The notes under the pieces: model-generated
What the model was told of the DNA's origin: nothing
Seen by the model: the letters and a program-made list of their open reading frames with translations, nothing else
Databases searched by the model: none
Program-made: the position numbers and the translations under genes
Assembly (NCBI RefSeq): GCF_009299835.1
Contig: NZ_VKCZ01000005.1
Location: forward strand, 124,001 to 188,000
Length of the DNA stretch: 64,000 nt
Direction of reading: 5' to 3'
Origin: Microlunatus speluncae
Lineage (GTDB): Bacteria > Actinomycetota > Actinomycetes > Propionibacteriales > Propionibacteriaceae
Shown here: positions 53,291-63,893 of the stretch, one piece after another
How positions within the stretch are numbered: position 1 is the stretch's first letter
Layout: each line of letters begins with the position of its first letter

Positions 53291-55198
53291 ATGTCGAACG
53301 GGTCCCGAGCCTCACGGTTGATCATCCTGGCCGTAGCGGCCGCCGTCGTGCTCGCCGGGCTCATGATCGGCCAGTCGCCGGCGCGGGCGGATGACCCGGT
53401 GCGGGTGTTACTGCTGCTGGACGTGTCCGGGTCGATGAACGAGAAGGTGTCCTCCGGCGGGACGAAGTTGGCGGCGGCGAAGGGTGCCCTGAAGCGGGTG
53501 GCCGATTCACTGCCGGCGGGCACGCAGGTGGGTCTGCGGGTGTACGGGTCCAAGATCAAGGAGCCGAAGAAGGAGAATCCCCAGGCGTGCCGGGACTCCG
53601 AGCTGGTGATGCCGATCGGCGCCCTTGATCGCAACCGGATGTACCAGGCGGTGGACTCGTTCCAGGCCGTGGGGGAGACGCCGATCGCGTACGCCCTCGA
53701 GCAGTCGGTGGCCGATCTTGGTGATCATGGTCGGCGGGTGGTGGTGTTGATCTCCGATGGTGAGGAGAACTGTGTGCCGGATCCGTGTCCGGTGGCGACG
53801 AAGCTGGCGGCGAAGGGTGTTGATCTTCAGTTCAATGCGATCGGGTTCGATGTGAATGCGAAGGCGCGCAAGCAGTTGCAGTGCATTGTCGACGAGACGG
53901 ACGGCTCCTATTACGACGCCGACGACACGGATGAACTGAACGAGTCGCTGGACAAGCTGACCAAGCGGGCGTTGCGTCCGTTCGCGCTGTCGGGCGCACC
54001 GATCCAGGGCTCGACGGACCCCGAGCTGCCGGCCCCGGTGCGACCCGGTCAATACCTGGAGTCGTACGACAGCACCGGTGACCCGCGGCACTACCGGATC
54101 GATCGGACGCCCGGTTCGACGGTGCACCTCGGGATCAGCGCGGTCACGCCGAGCAGCGATGACGGTTACACCGACTCCTGGGAGCTCAGACTGGAAACGA
54201 TCGACGGCACCCTGTGCGACACCGACACCTTCGGCGGCGGATCGGTGGTCTCCGCGACCGTCGTCGCCTCCGGCTCGGTGAGCACCGCCGGCGCCACCGA
54301 CGCCTGTCAGCGGGACCCGGTGCTGCTGAAGGTCCGCCGGGCCGTATGGATCAAGAAGGACGTGCGGGTCGAGCTGGTCCTGGCCGAGGAGCCGCCGATC
54401 ACCAACCTCGCCGAACTGCCGCCGCCGTTGGCCAAGGAGCCGGGCGGGATCGCTCCGGTCGCCCGGCAGCAGCGCCCGGCCAAGGTGGTCGGCGGGCTGG
54501 CGTTCACCGACGCCACGCCGGTGCAGCCCGGCTCCTACCTGGACGAGATCGCCGTCGGCGAGACCGTGGTCTACAAGGTGTCGCTGCAGCCCGGGCAACG
54601 CCTGCGGGCGACGCTGGACGCGCCCCGACCCGGCAGCGACTGGGGCCTGGAGTCGGGCTACCAGGGCGTCGTGCCGAGGATCATCGTGCTGTCGCCGTCC
54701 CGGGCCGAGGTGGACAACGAGTTCACCGCGGTGATGGGCGGCGGGCCCGCCGCGCGGCTGACGGCCGGGTCACCCGAGGTGCGGATCCGCAACCGGGAGT
54801 TCCCGGATCCGACCGTCGGCGACAACCACGTCCGGGCGGCCTCCCGCGGCGGTGACTACTACCTCGCCGTCAGCCTGGACGCCAACAAGACGAACCTGAT
54901 CCGGACCCTGTTGCCGATCCAGCTGAACGTCGCGGTCGACGGCCGGCCGGCCGGTCTCCCGGTCTATGCCGCTCCGACACCTACCCCTTCGCCGGGGCAG
55001 TCGAGCCCGGCCGCGCCGCCCGACTCCCGCGTGCCGACCGATGCCGCGACGCCGCCGGTCACCGCCGGACCGGACCACTCGACACCGCCGGAATCGGACC
55101 TGCAGCGGATCGTGCTCGGCGCCCTGATCGGCCTCCTGGCGGCGGCGCTGCTGGCCGGCGTGATCGCGGTGCTGGTGCTGCGGCGCCGGCGCCGCTGA
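53291..55198 (+). CDS. VWA-domain membrane protein
   Basis: A 635-residue exported protein: signal peptide to about residue 33 (ending ARADDPV), VWA domain with MIDAS motif DVSGSM (Asp44), and VVLISDGEENC. A large extracytoplasmic region follows, with KVSLQPGQRLRATLDAP and a Pro/Ser/Thr stalk, then one C-terminal membrane helix and an RRRRR tail. It is the same general type as the partial protein at the right edge. Role unknown; metal-dependent protein binding on the cell surface is likely. Confidence 0.85.
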   Translation: MSNGSRASRLIILAVAAAVVLAGLMIGQSPARADDPVRVLLLLDVSGSMNEKVSSGGTKLAAAKGALKRVADSLPAGTQVGLRVYGSKIKEPKKENPQACRDSELVMPIGALDRNRMYQAVDSFQAVGETPIAYALEQSVADLGDHGRRVVVLISDGEENCVPDPCPVATKLAAKGVDLQFNAIGFDVNAKARKQLQCIVDETDGSYYDADDTDELNESLDKLTKRALRPFALSGAPIQGSTDPELPAPVRPGQYLESYDSTGDPRHYRIDRTPGSTVHLGISAVTPSSDDGYTDSWELRLETIDGTLCDTDTFGGGSVVSATVVASGSVSTAGATDACQRDPVLLKVRRAVWIKKDVRVELVLAEEPPITNLAELPPPLAKEPGGIAPVARQQRPAKVVGGLAFTDATPVQPGSYLDEIAVGETVVYKVSLQPGQRLRATLDAPRPGSDWGLESGYQGVVPRIIVLSPSRAEVDNEFTAVMGGGPAARLTAGSPEVRIRNREFPDPTVGDNHVRAASRGGDYYLAVSLDANKTNLIRTLLPIQLNVAVDGRPAGLPVYAAPTPTPSPGQSSPAAPPDSRVPTDAATPPVTAGPDHSTPPESDLQRIVLGALIGLLAAALLAGVIAVLVLRRRRR

Positions 55199-55361
55199 GT
55201 CCGCAATCGGTTTCATCGCGGCACCCTCCTGGCCGACCTCACCCCGAGTGACTCGTTTCACACTAGGCTGACGCCAGAAGTGGGGATCAGGTCGCGTTGC
55301 TGGGCGGAAGACGTGATTTCACGACGACCGCCTCCGGTTGTGGGCACCAGGAGGGGCACAG
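55199..55361. promoter_or_regulatory. Putative promoter region of the Tad operon
   Basis: A 163-bp gap with TAGGCT at about 55265-55270, preceded by GTGACT and TTTCAC; a likely start of the Tad-operon transcript. A GGAGG lies just before the first gene. Confidence 0.35.
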
Positions 55362-56168
55362 ATGCTGATAGCCGTCCCGGGGTCGTCTGATCTGGGCGGT
55401 GTGCTCGGAGTCAGTACGGCGAATCCCGAGGCGTTGTTGCGCGCGATCCGGGATCGATTCGGGCCGTTCCGCCACCGTCATGTGCTCGTCCTCAGCCCGC
55501 GGCAACTGGCGTCCGTCGCCCGGGAGCAGGCGCACGTGGTCATCGCCTCCGACCCGGCCGTCCGAGTCTGCGTCCTGCCACTGCGGCACCACGGGTTGAC
55601 CCTGTCGCTGATCGGCCGCGCCGTGCTGGCGGCAGAGCTCCGGCCGGACGGCTGGAGCGATCCCGGCCAGGCCGTGCAGCTGGTGCACAGCATCGCCGCC
55701 CGCAGCCGCAGCCTGATCTGGCATCCGAGCCTCGGCTCCGTCGAGGAACCGCACCCGTCCCTGGGCGAACGGATCGTCGGCCTGGTGCCGGCTCGCAGCT
55801 ACTTCCACGAGCTCGGCTCGCAGGGTCTCGTCCCGGCTCGATCCGGGCCGGGCGGCCCGACCCCGTACGGCTGGCACGTCGCCGGACCGCCCTCGGCCCA
55901 GCTGCAGACCAGTCTGAACGGGGTGCACCTCGAGTCGGTCGACCTCAGTCTGGCCGGCCGACGACCCTATGCCGGGCGAAGATCGGTGGAGATCACGCAA
56001 CTCGCGCCGCCGTACGCCCGACCGCTGGCCGGCCCGGCCTGCGGAAGCTGCACGGCGACCCTGGTCGGTTCGCTGTGTGCCTTCTGCGGCTGTGGCCCGG
56101 CCGGGGTACGGCAACCGGGCGAGGCGTCACCAGAGTCGGTGGAGGCGGAAAGAGGTGTCCGGATATGA
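55362..56168 (+). CDS. Zinc-ribbon protein heading the Tad operon, unknown function
   Basis: A 268-residue protein. I do not recognise a family. Residues 1-215 are a predicted mixed alpha/beta region without obvious nucleotide motifs. A C-terminal CGSC-TATLVGSL-CAFC pair forms a probable zinc ribbon (residues about 229-243). ATG 55362 has GGAGG 7 nt upstream. It overlaps cpaB by 4 bp, so it is part of the Tad transcript and may be an assembly or regulatory factor. Confidence 0.6.
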   Translation: MLIAVPGSSDLGGVLGVSTANPEALLRAIRDRFGPFRHRHVLVLSPRQLASVAREQAHVVIASDPAVRVCVLPLRHHGLTLSLIGRAVLAAELRPDGWSDPGQAVQLVHSIAARSRSLIWHPSLGSVEEPHPSLGERIVGLVPARSYFHELGSQGLVPARSGPGGPTPYGWHVAGPPSAQLQTSLNGVHLESVDLSLAGRRPYAGRRSVEITQLAPPYARPLAGPACGSCTATLVGSLCAFCGCGPAGVRQPGEASPESVEAERGVRI

Positions 56169-56890
56169 ACCCGAGGCAGTTGCGCGGGCTGGTGCTGATG
56201 ATCTTGTCGGTGGTGGTCGCGGTGCTGGTCTTCGTCGGTGTGTCCAGCTATCTGACCGAGGTGAACAAGCAGGTCGGGCCGATGGTCACGGTGTTCAAGG
56301 TGAAGCAGGACCTGCCGGCGTTCACCACGCTGTCGGCGGAGAACACCGAGCGTGATCAGATTCCGGAGCAGTGGGCCGCGGACAACACGGTGCTGCAGGC
56401 CCAGGATCTCGACGGACGGGTGATCGCGGTGCCGCTCTCGGCCGGCTCCTATGTCAGCACCGACCTGCTGGTGCCGGTCAGCAATCTCGACCCGGACGAG
56501 CGGGAGATCGCGGTCAACGTCGATGCCGTCACCGGGCTGGCGGGCCGGATCCGGCCGGGCGACCGGGTCGACGTCTACGTGGTGTTCGCCGATGTGCCCG
56601 GATTGCCCAAGCAGGCCCGGATCCTGGTGCAGAACGTACGCGTGGTCTCGGTCGCCGGAGAGCAGCAGGTGCAGGCCCCGGACCGGGAGTCGCTGCAGAA
56701 CGTCGTCCCGGTGACCCTGGCGCTGCGGCCGGAGTCCGCGCTGGCGGTCACGTACGCCAACTCCTTTGCCCAGGAGGTCCGGCTGGTCGGGCTGCCGCCG
56801 GGGGTGGCCCAGGACCGGAGCAAGGAGCCGCGCACCTTCGACGCCGGCCAGCTCGGCGGCAAGGCCGAGCCGGAAGGAGGCAACCGGTGA
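56165..56890 (+). CDS. cpaB: Flp pilus assembly protein CpaB/RcpC
   Basis: A 241-residue exported protein with one N-terminal membrane helix (residues 9-29), a SAF domain (VTVFKVKQDLPAFTTLS, VIAVPLSAGSYVSTDLL) and a following CpaB/RcpC-type domain with GRIRPGDRVDVYVVF. In Tad systems it lies in the cell-envelope part of the machinery. Its start overlaps the previous gene and its end overlaps the TadZ-TadE gene. Confidence 0.88.
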   Translation: MNPRQLRGLVLMILSVVVAVLVFVGVSSYLTEVNKQVGPMVTVFKVKQDLPAFTTLSAENTERDQIPEQWAADNTVLQAQDLDGRVIAVPLSAGSYVSTDLLVPVSNLDPDEREIAVNVDAVTGLAGRIRPGDRVDVYVVFADVPGLPKQARILVQNVRVVSVAGEQQVQAPDRESLQNVVPVTLALRPESALAVTYANSFAQEVRLVGLPPGVAQDRSKEPRTFDAGQLGGKAEPEGGNR

Positions 56891-58500
56891 ACCGCGCCGT
56901 GGTGGCGATCGCCGACCAGGTGATCGTCCAGGAACTCCGCTCCCGGCTGGATCAGAGTGATCACGAGGTCGAGGTCGTCTTCGTCGCGGAGTCGACCCAG
57001 GAGACGCTGTCGGCGGTGCTCCGGCACCGGCCGAGCATCCTCTTCGTCCATGATCAACTCGGGCCGGCGTCGGTGGTGCCGATGATCCGCGAGCTGACCC
57101 TGCGGCACCCGGCGCTGGCCGTGCTGGTCGTCACCTCCAACCCCAGCGTCGAGTCCTACCGCTCAGCCATGGACGCCGACGCCAAGGGCGTGCTCGACTA
57201 CCCGTTCGGGCTGGAGGAGGTCGAGCATCGACTCGCCTCGGTGATCGAGTGGGGTGCCACCATGGCGCAGGCCCTCGCCGGGGACCGGGCGCCCGAGTCG
57301 AGGAACGGCTCGGCCGGCGGCCGGGTGATCGCCGTCGCCGGCGCCAAGGGCGGGCTTGGGACGACGATCATCGCCACCCATCTCGCCTGGGACGTGGTCC
57401 GGCAGAGCCGCGGGATGCGGGTCTGCCTGGTCGATCTCGATCTTGAGAAGGGTGACGTCCCCAGCTATCTCGACGTCAGTCACCGGGTCTCCGTCGCCGA
57501 CCTGGCCAAGATCAGCGAGGATCTGACCGCCCGCGCGGTCGCCGACACCGTCGTGGCCCACAGCAGCGGGCTGCATCTGCTGCTGGCGCCGACCGAGATC
57601 CGGGAGACCGAGGTGATCACCGCCGCGGCGGTGCGGCAGATCGTCGCCCAGCTCCGGCGGCTCTACCAGCTGGTGATCATCGACACCGGTGCCGCGGTTA
57701 CCGCCACCCAGGCGGCAGCGGTCGAATCGGCCGACCAGACCCTGCAGGTCGTCTCCGCCGACGTGCCGGCCCTCCGCTCGGCCCGGCGGCAGGTGGTCTT
57801 CTGGGAGTCGCTCGGCGTGGTCAACCCGGACAACGTTCGGGTCGTCGTCAACCGGTTCCGGCGTCGCGGCGAGATCCAGCAGGACACGATCGACATGCTG
57901 ATCCTCGGCGAGCGGTCCGAGGTGCTGATCCCCGACCTGGAGCAGGGCCTGGAACGGGCCGGCAACAGCCGGACCCCGAGCGAGGTCCGCAACGGCGTCT
58001 GGTGGAAGAGCCTGCGCCGGATCGGCCAGGAACTCGGGGTGATGAACCACTTCCACCCGGACCGCCCGGCCGCCGGCGGCAACGGGCAGTCGCCGCCGCG
58101 GGAGACGGCGGCGCAGCCCGATCTCGCGGCCACCCCGGGCGCCGGTCCGGCCGCCGGATCCCGGCCGCGCGAGTCGGGTCAGATCGCGCTCGAGAACGTG
58201 GTGCTGATCCCGGTCGCCCTGCTGTTGTTGATCTTCAGTTTGCAACTGGCGCTGTTCGGACTCGGCTTCGTCTCCGCCGGCTCGGCCGCCGACGCCGCGG
58301 CCCGGGCGGTCTCGATCGGGGACGATCCGGAGGCCGCGGCCCGGGCCGCCGTGCCGGAGCAGTTGGTCGGCGGGATCAGCGTCGATCAGGCCGGGGCCGA
58401 GGTTACGGTCAGGTTCAGCTCGCCGTTGCTGTTCCTCGACGGGGTGACCCGGACCGCCACCGTGGCCGTCGGCCACAACGTCGTGGAGGAACCCCGATGA
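56887..58500 (+). CDS. TadZ/CpaE ATPase fused to a TadE-like pseudopilin domain
   Basis: A 537-residue fusion. Residues 1-130 are a receiver-like domain (VFVAESTQETLSAVLR). Residues about 145-395 are a MinD/ParA-type TadZ ATPase with deviant Walker A GAKGGLGTTIIA and VCLVDLDLEKGDVPSYL. Residues about 395-425 are a Gly/Pro linker. From residue 429 ESGQIALENVVLIPVALLLL looks like a TadE-type prepilin helix, followed by GSAADAAARAVSIG and a beta strand region. TadZ and TadE are normally separate genes. No internal stop separates them, although an in-frame ATG at 58042 could allow a separate product. The start is GTG 56887, overlapping cpaB. Confidence 0.8.
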   Translation: MNRAVVAIADQVIVQELRSRLDQSDHEVEVVFVAESTQETLSAVLRHRPSILFVHDQLGPASVVPMIRELTLRHPALAVLVVTSNPSVESYRSAMDADAKGVLDYPFGLEEVEHRLASVIEWGATMAQALAGDRAPESRNGSAGGRVIAVAGAKGGLGTTIIATHLAWDVVRQSRGMRVCLVDLDLEKGDVPSYLDVSHRVSVADLAKISEDLTARAVADTVVAHSSGLHLLLAPTEIRETEVITAAAVRQIVAQLRRLYQLVIIDTGAAVTATQAAAVESADQTLQVVSADVPALRSARRQVVFWESLGVVNPDNVRVVVNRFRRRGEIQQDTIDMLILGERSEVLIPDLEQGLERAGNSRTPSEVRNGVWWKSLRRIGQELGVMNHFHPDRPAAGGNGQSPPRETAAQPDLAATPGAGPAAGSRPRESGQIALENVVLIPVALLLLIFSLQLALFGLGFVSAGSAADAAARAVSIGDDPEAAARAAVPEQLVGGISVDQAGAEVTVRFSSPLLFLDGVTRTATVAVGHNVVEEPR

Positions 58501-58825
58501 TCACCCGGCGATCGGCCGAGCGGGGCACCGCGAGCATCGAGCTGATCGCGATCGTGCCGATGGTGATGTTCGTCGTGGTGGTCGTCTTCCAGGTGCTGGC
58601 GTCGGCGTACACGGTGCAGGCCGCGGCGCAGGCCGCCCGGGACGGCGCCCGTGCGTACTCGCTGGGCCGGTCACCGGAGGCCGCGGTCCAGGCCAGCCTG
58701 CCCGGGGCCGTCCGGCTGGTCGAGGTGACCCGGGTCGGCCCGCACCACGGCGTCCGGGTCACCGTCCAGGCACCGGCCTACCTGGTGGTCGGCGACCGTA
58801 CGGTGACGCGGGAGGTGATCATGCC

Positions 58826-58829
<4 letters not shown>
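58497..58829 (+). CDS. TadE-like pseudopilin
   Basis: A 110-residue protein with a short basic leader (RRSAERGTASIELIAIVPMV; the Glu lies 5 residues after the cleavage-like Gly), a hydrophobic helix to about residue 35 and AAAQAARDGARAYSLG, the TadE hallmark. It is a likely substrate of the prepilin peptidase. ATG 58497 overlaps the previous stop (ATGA) and its end overlaps cpaF. Confidence 0.88.
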
Positions 58830-60141
<1,312 letters not shown>

Positions 60142-60145
<4 letters not shown>

Positions 60146-61068
60146 TGATCATGATCTATGCCGGGTTGGCCCTGTTCGTCGTGCTGCTGGTCGCGGGCTC
60201 CGCTCAGCTGTTGCTCAACTCCACCGACCAGCGTCGCTTCGTCGCCGCGACGCTGGCGGCCGGGGCCGGTCAGGACGTGAGCCGGACCAGGTTCCAGCGC
60301 TGGGACCGGGCGTTCGCGGAGACCCGGCTGGGCCGGTTCCTGGAGCGGGATCTGCTGCTGGCCGGCATCCGGCAGCCGCCGTTGGTGATCTTCGCCGGGA
60401 TCGTCGCGCTGACGATCGTGGTGCCGTTGCTGTTGGCCCGGTTCCTGGCCCCGGCGCTCGGTCTGGTCGGGCTGGTCGCCGGCTATTTCGTCTTCCGGGT
60501 CTGGGTGGTCCGGGCCCGCGACCGGCGGCGGGAGAAGTTCGTCCAGCAGATCCCCGAGCTGGCGCGGGTGTTGTCGAATGCGACCAATGCCGGCCTCAGC
60601 ATCGTGACGTCCTGGCTGGTCGCGGAGGAGGAGATGGCCGAGCCGGCGAAGTCGGAGATCCGGCGACTGAACGCGGCGGTCCGGTTCGGTGCGTCGCTGG
60701 AGGACGCGATGCTGCAGCTGAACGACCGACTGCCCTCGCGTGAGGTACGGATCCTGATGTCGACCCTGGTCGTCAGCGCCCGCGCCGGCGGCTCGTTGGT
60801 GACCGCGCTGCGCGAGATCTCCCGGACGCTGGACGATCGCAAGGAGGTCCGCCGAGAGGTCCGGACCACCCTCGCGCAGGCCCGCAGCACCAGCGTCATG
60901 GTCACCGTTCTCGGGGTGCTGATGCTGTTCATGCTCAACTCGATCCAGCCCGGCACTGTGGAGCGGATGACCCAGAATGTGATCGGCGTCGCCGCGCTGG
61001 TGATCTCCTTCGGCCTGTTCGGGCTGGGCCAGTTCATCGTCTACCGGATGACCAGGATCGACCGGTGA
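60142..61068 (+). CDS. Tad pilus inner-membrane protein TadB
   Basis: A 308-residue T2SSF-domain membrane protein with two N-terminal helices, a cytoplasmic T2SSF domain (PELARVLSNATNAGLSIVTSW) and two C-terminal helices. It forms the platform with TadC. ATG 60142 overlaps the CpaF stop; a second ATG at 60145 is possible. Confidence 0.88.
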
Positions 61069-61970
61069 TCTCGCCCTTCTGGCCCGCGCTGGCCGCGACC
61101 GGTGCCCTGTTGCTGTTCCTGATCAGCTACCGGATGCTCCGCGGTCGGGTCGCCGACTACCTGGACGCCTCCGACCTGATCCTGCTCCGGGACGAGCGGC
61201 ACCGCGAGTCCACCCGGCGGGTGCCGCCGTTGGAGCGGCTGGCCGGCCGGTTCGTGCCGCGGCTGCGCCGGTTGCTCGGCCCGGGGGTGGTGCAGACCCT
61301 GCAGCGCCAGATCGACCAGGCCGGCCGCCCGACCGGAGTTTCCGTGGACGGGCTGCTCCGGCGGATGTTCATCTGGGTGCTGCTGCTGATCCCGGCCGGG
61401 ATCCTGCTGGTGGCCGGCGGTCAGCTGATCGGGCTGGTGCTGCTCCCCGTCGTGGCCGTCCTGCTGCCGCTGATGCCGATCGCCGCGCGGGCCCGGCATC
61501 GCCGCGAGTCGATCGAGCGGGACCTGCCCGACTTCCTCGACATCCTCGCCGTGACGGTCAGCGCCGGCATGTCCTTCCGCGCGGCACTGGCCCGGGTGAC
61601 CGACCACTTCTCGGGGGCGATCTCGGACGAGATCCGGCTCACCCTGGGCCAGTTGTCGCATGGAGCGAGCGTGCGGGTGGCCTTCACGGGCATGGCCCAG
61701 CGGGCCGGCACGCCGTCCGTCCGGAGCTTCGTCACGGCATTCCTGCAGGCCGAGGAGCTCGGCGCGCCGCTGGCCGAGACCCTGAACCAGATCGCCGTCG
61801 ACATGCGCCGGGAGAGTGCTCAGCTGATGCGCCGCCGGGCCGCTCAGACCGCGCCACGGGTCACCCTGATCACTTCGCTGATCCTGGTCCCGGCCTGTCT
61901 GATCCTGATCATGGTCGGCCTGGTGATCGGCGCCGACATCGACTTCGCCCGACTCCTCGGAGCGATGTGA
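61065..61970 (+). CDS. Tad pilus inner-membrane protein TadC
   Basis: A 301-residue T2SSF-domain membrane protein: DFLDILAVTVSAGMSFRAAL, and FVTAFLQAEELGAPLAETL, with the C-terminal APRVTLITSLILVPACLILIM hydrophobic segments (shown in part). It pairs with TadB. GTG 61065 overlaps tadB and its stop overlaps the histidine kinase start. Confidence 0.88.
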   Translation: MISPFWPALAATGALLLFLISYRMLRGRVADYLDASDLILLRDERHRESTRRVPPLERLAGRFVPRLRRLLGPGVVQTLQRQIDQAGRPTGVSVDGLLRRMFIWVLLLIPAGILLVAGGQLIGLVLLPVVAVLLPLMPIAARARHRRESIERDLPDFLDILAVTVSAGMSFRAALARVTDHFSGAISDEIRLTLGQLSHGASVRVAFTGMAQRAGTPSVRSFVTAFLQAEELGAPLAETLNQIAVDMRRESAQLMRRRAAQTAPRVTLITSLILVPACLILIMVGLVIGADIDFARLLGAM

Positions 61971-63172
61971 TGACGGCGGTCAGCCTCCGGGGCGACGTCC
62001 TGGCGGACCGGGGGCAACTGCTCGGCGAGCCGCAGTTCGTGCTGCTGGTCCGGTGGGTCTTCACCGGCCGGCTGGTCTTCCTGGCGCTGGCCGCGCCGGC
62101 CGCGTTCCTGACCAGCTCGGCCACCCTGGTCGGTGGGATCAGCCTGGTCCTGCTGACCGCGACCAGCCTGCTGCTGAGCCGCAGCGACCGGGTGATGCGC
62201 TATCTGTTGCTGCACCCGTTGCTCGCCTCCCTCGACGTCGCCCTGACGGTCCTGTTGCTGATCAGCCTCGACACCGAGCAGCCGGCCGCGCTGGCCGTCG
62301 TCTGTACCGCCCTGGCGACCGGGCTGCTGTTCCCGACCCGGATCCTGGTCGTGCTGCTGATCCCGCTGGCGTTCGGTGCGATCGGCTCGCCGAGCCTGGT
62401 CGCGCCGTCGGACGGGTGGCAGGAATGGCTGCTGCGGCTGACCGGCATTCCGGCGCTGGTCGTCGGTGTCTGCCTGATCGGCGCCGTGGTCCGCCGCTAC
62501 GCGGAGCGGATGATCGAGGCCCGGCAGCAGGTGAGCGAGGCCGTCGCGGCGGTCGGGGCAGCGGAGGAACGAGCCCGGTTGGCCCGGGACATGCACGACT
62601 CGGTCGGCAAGTCGTTATACGGGATCTCGCTCAGTGCCAAGGCGTTGACCCGGGTCATCGACACCGACACCGCGGTCGCCCGCGAGGTCGCCGGATCACT
62701 CTCCGAGGCCGCCGAGACCGCGGCCGCGGAAGCCCGGGCGCTGCTGGTCACGCTGCGCTCCGGCAAGGCGGACCGGCCGACGATCGAGGTGCTCCGCGAC
62801 GTCGTCGACGGGTGGCAGACCGAGTCCGGGATTCCGGCGGTGCTGAATTCGGTGCAGGCCGTCGACGCCGATCCGCGGGTGACCGAGCAGATGGAGCGAG
62901 CGCTGGGCGAGATGTTGCACAACGTCGCCAAGCACGCCGAGGCGGGCCGGGTGGACGTCATCCTGCGCGGCGACGCCGAGACGATCGAACTCGAAGTGAG
63001 CGATGACGGCCGGGGCTTCGACACCACGGCCGCCGCGGGTGCCGAGGAGGACGGCCATTTCGGCCTGCGCGGGTTGCGGGAACGGGCAGCGAGCGTCGGC
63101 GGCACCTTCGAGGTGGAGTCGACCAGAGGAGAGGGGACGACGTACCGATGGACAGCACGACGTCAGCCGTAG
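61967..63172 (+). CDS. Sensor histidine kinase (HisKA_3 type)
   Basis: A 401-residue kinase with five to six N-terminal membrane segments (residues 25-190), the HisKA_3 dimerisation helix with His210 in RLARDMHDSVGKSL, and an HATPase domain (LGEMLHNVAKHAEAG N-box, DDGRGF, GLRGLRERA). The membrane part has little extracytoplasmic loop, so it likely senses membrane or internal signals. ATG 61967 overlaps the tadC stop, which places it in the Tad transcript, and it overlaps the regulator by 25 bp. Confidence 0.92.
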   Translation: MMTAVSLRGDVLADRGQLLGEPQFVLLVRWVFTGRLVFLALAAPAAFLTSSATLVGGISLVLLTATSLLLSRSDRVMRYLLLHPLLASLDVALTVLLLISLDTEQPAALAVVCTALATGLLFPTRILVVLLIPLAFGAIGSPSLVAPSDGWQEWLLRLTGIPALVVGVCLIGAVVRRYAERMIEARQQVSEAVAAVGAAEERARLARDMHDSVGKSLYGISLSAKALTRVIDTDTAVAREVAGSLSEAAETAAAEARALLVTLRSGKADRPTIEVLRDVVDGWQTESGIPAVLNSVQAVDADPRVTEQMERALGEMLHNVAKHAEAGRVDVILRGDAETIELEVSDDGRGFDTTAAAGAEEDGHFGLRGLRERAASVGGTFEVESTRGEGTTYRWTARRQP

Positions 63173-63810
63173 AAGGAACCGAGATCGATCTGATCACCGT
63201 CGGTATCGCCGACGACAACGCCGTGGTGCGTGCCGGCATCAAAGGACTGCTGTCCACCACCACCGACATCCGGGTGATCGGCGAAGCCGGTGACGGCGCG
63301 GCCGCGGTGGCGCTGGCCAAGGCCAAGCGTCCCCGAGTGATGCTGCTCGACGTCCGGATGCCCCGGCAGGACGGCGTGACGGCCGCCTCGGAGATCGCCC
63401 AGCTCACCAACGTCTTGATGCTGACCTATTCGGAGGCCCCCGACGTGATCTCGGCAGCAGTCCGGGCCGGCGCCCGCGGCTACCTGGTGCACGGTCACTT
63501 CGGCGACACCGAACTGATCCAGGCGGTCCGGATGGTCGCCGGCGGCATCGGTACGTTCTCGGCCCAGACCCTGGCGGCACTGTCCAGCCCGGCGCCGACG
63601 CTGGGCGAGTTGGCGACCCGCTTCGGGCTGTCCGAGCGGGAGGCCGAGGTGATGGACCTGATCGCCAAGGGATCGGCCAACACCGACATCGCCCACGGGC
63701 TCTTCATCTCGGAGAAGACCGTCAAGAACCACATCAACCGGATCTTCGCCAAGCTGCAGGCCAACAATCGCGGCCACGCGATCTCGCTGTGGCTGGCGGG
63801 GCCGCAGTGA
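63148..63810 (+). CDS. LuxR/NarL-family response regulator
   Basis: A 220-residue regulator: receiver domain with VGIADDNAVVRAGIKGLL and phospho-acceptor Asp68 in MLLDVRMPRQDG, and a C-terminal LuxR HTH (LSEREAEVMDLIAKG, TVKNHINRIFAKLQANNR). It is the partner of the overlapping kinase. It probably controls Tad genes or the neighbouring VWA genes; no binding site was recognised. Confidence 0.92.
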   Translation: MDSTTSAVEGTEIDLITVGIADDNAVVRAGIKGLLSTTTDIRVIGEAGDGAAAVALAKAKRPRVMLLDVRMPRQDGVTAASEIAQLTNVLMLTYSEAPDVISAAVRAGARGYLVHGHFGDTELIQAVRMVAGGIGTFSAQTLAALSSPAPTLGELATRFGLSEREAEVMDLIAKGSANTDIAHGLFISEKTVKNHINRIFAKLQANNRGHAISLWLAGPQ

Positions 63811-63893
63811 GGTCGGGCTCGGGTCGATCACGGGGTGGGTGGGCTCCCGTAGGCTTGATCACCGATGCGCTGCCGAGCGAGAGGTCGTACGTC

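Noticed and set aside
58042..58500. A separate TadE-like gene starting at ATG 58042
   Set aside because: The reading frame is continuous from the TadZ domain with no stop, and the ATG lies inside the ATPase end (GVMNHF). The fusion is the simpler reading, though an internal start is not excluded.
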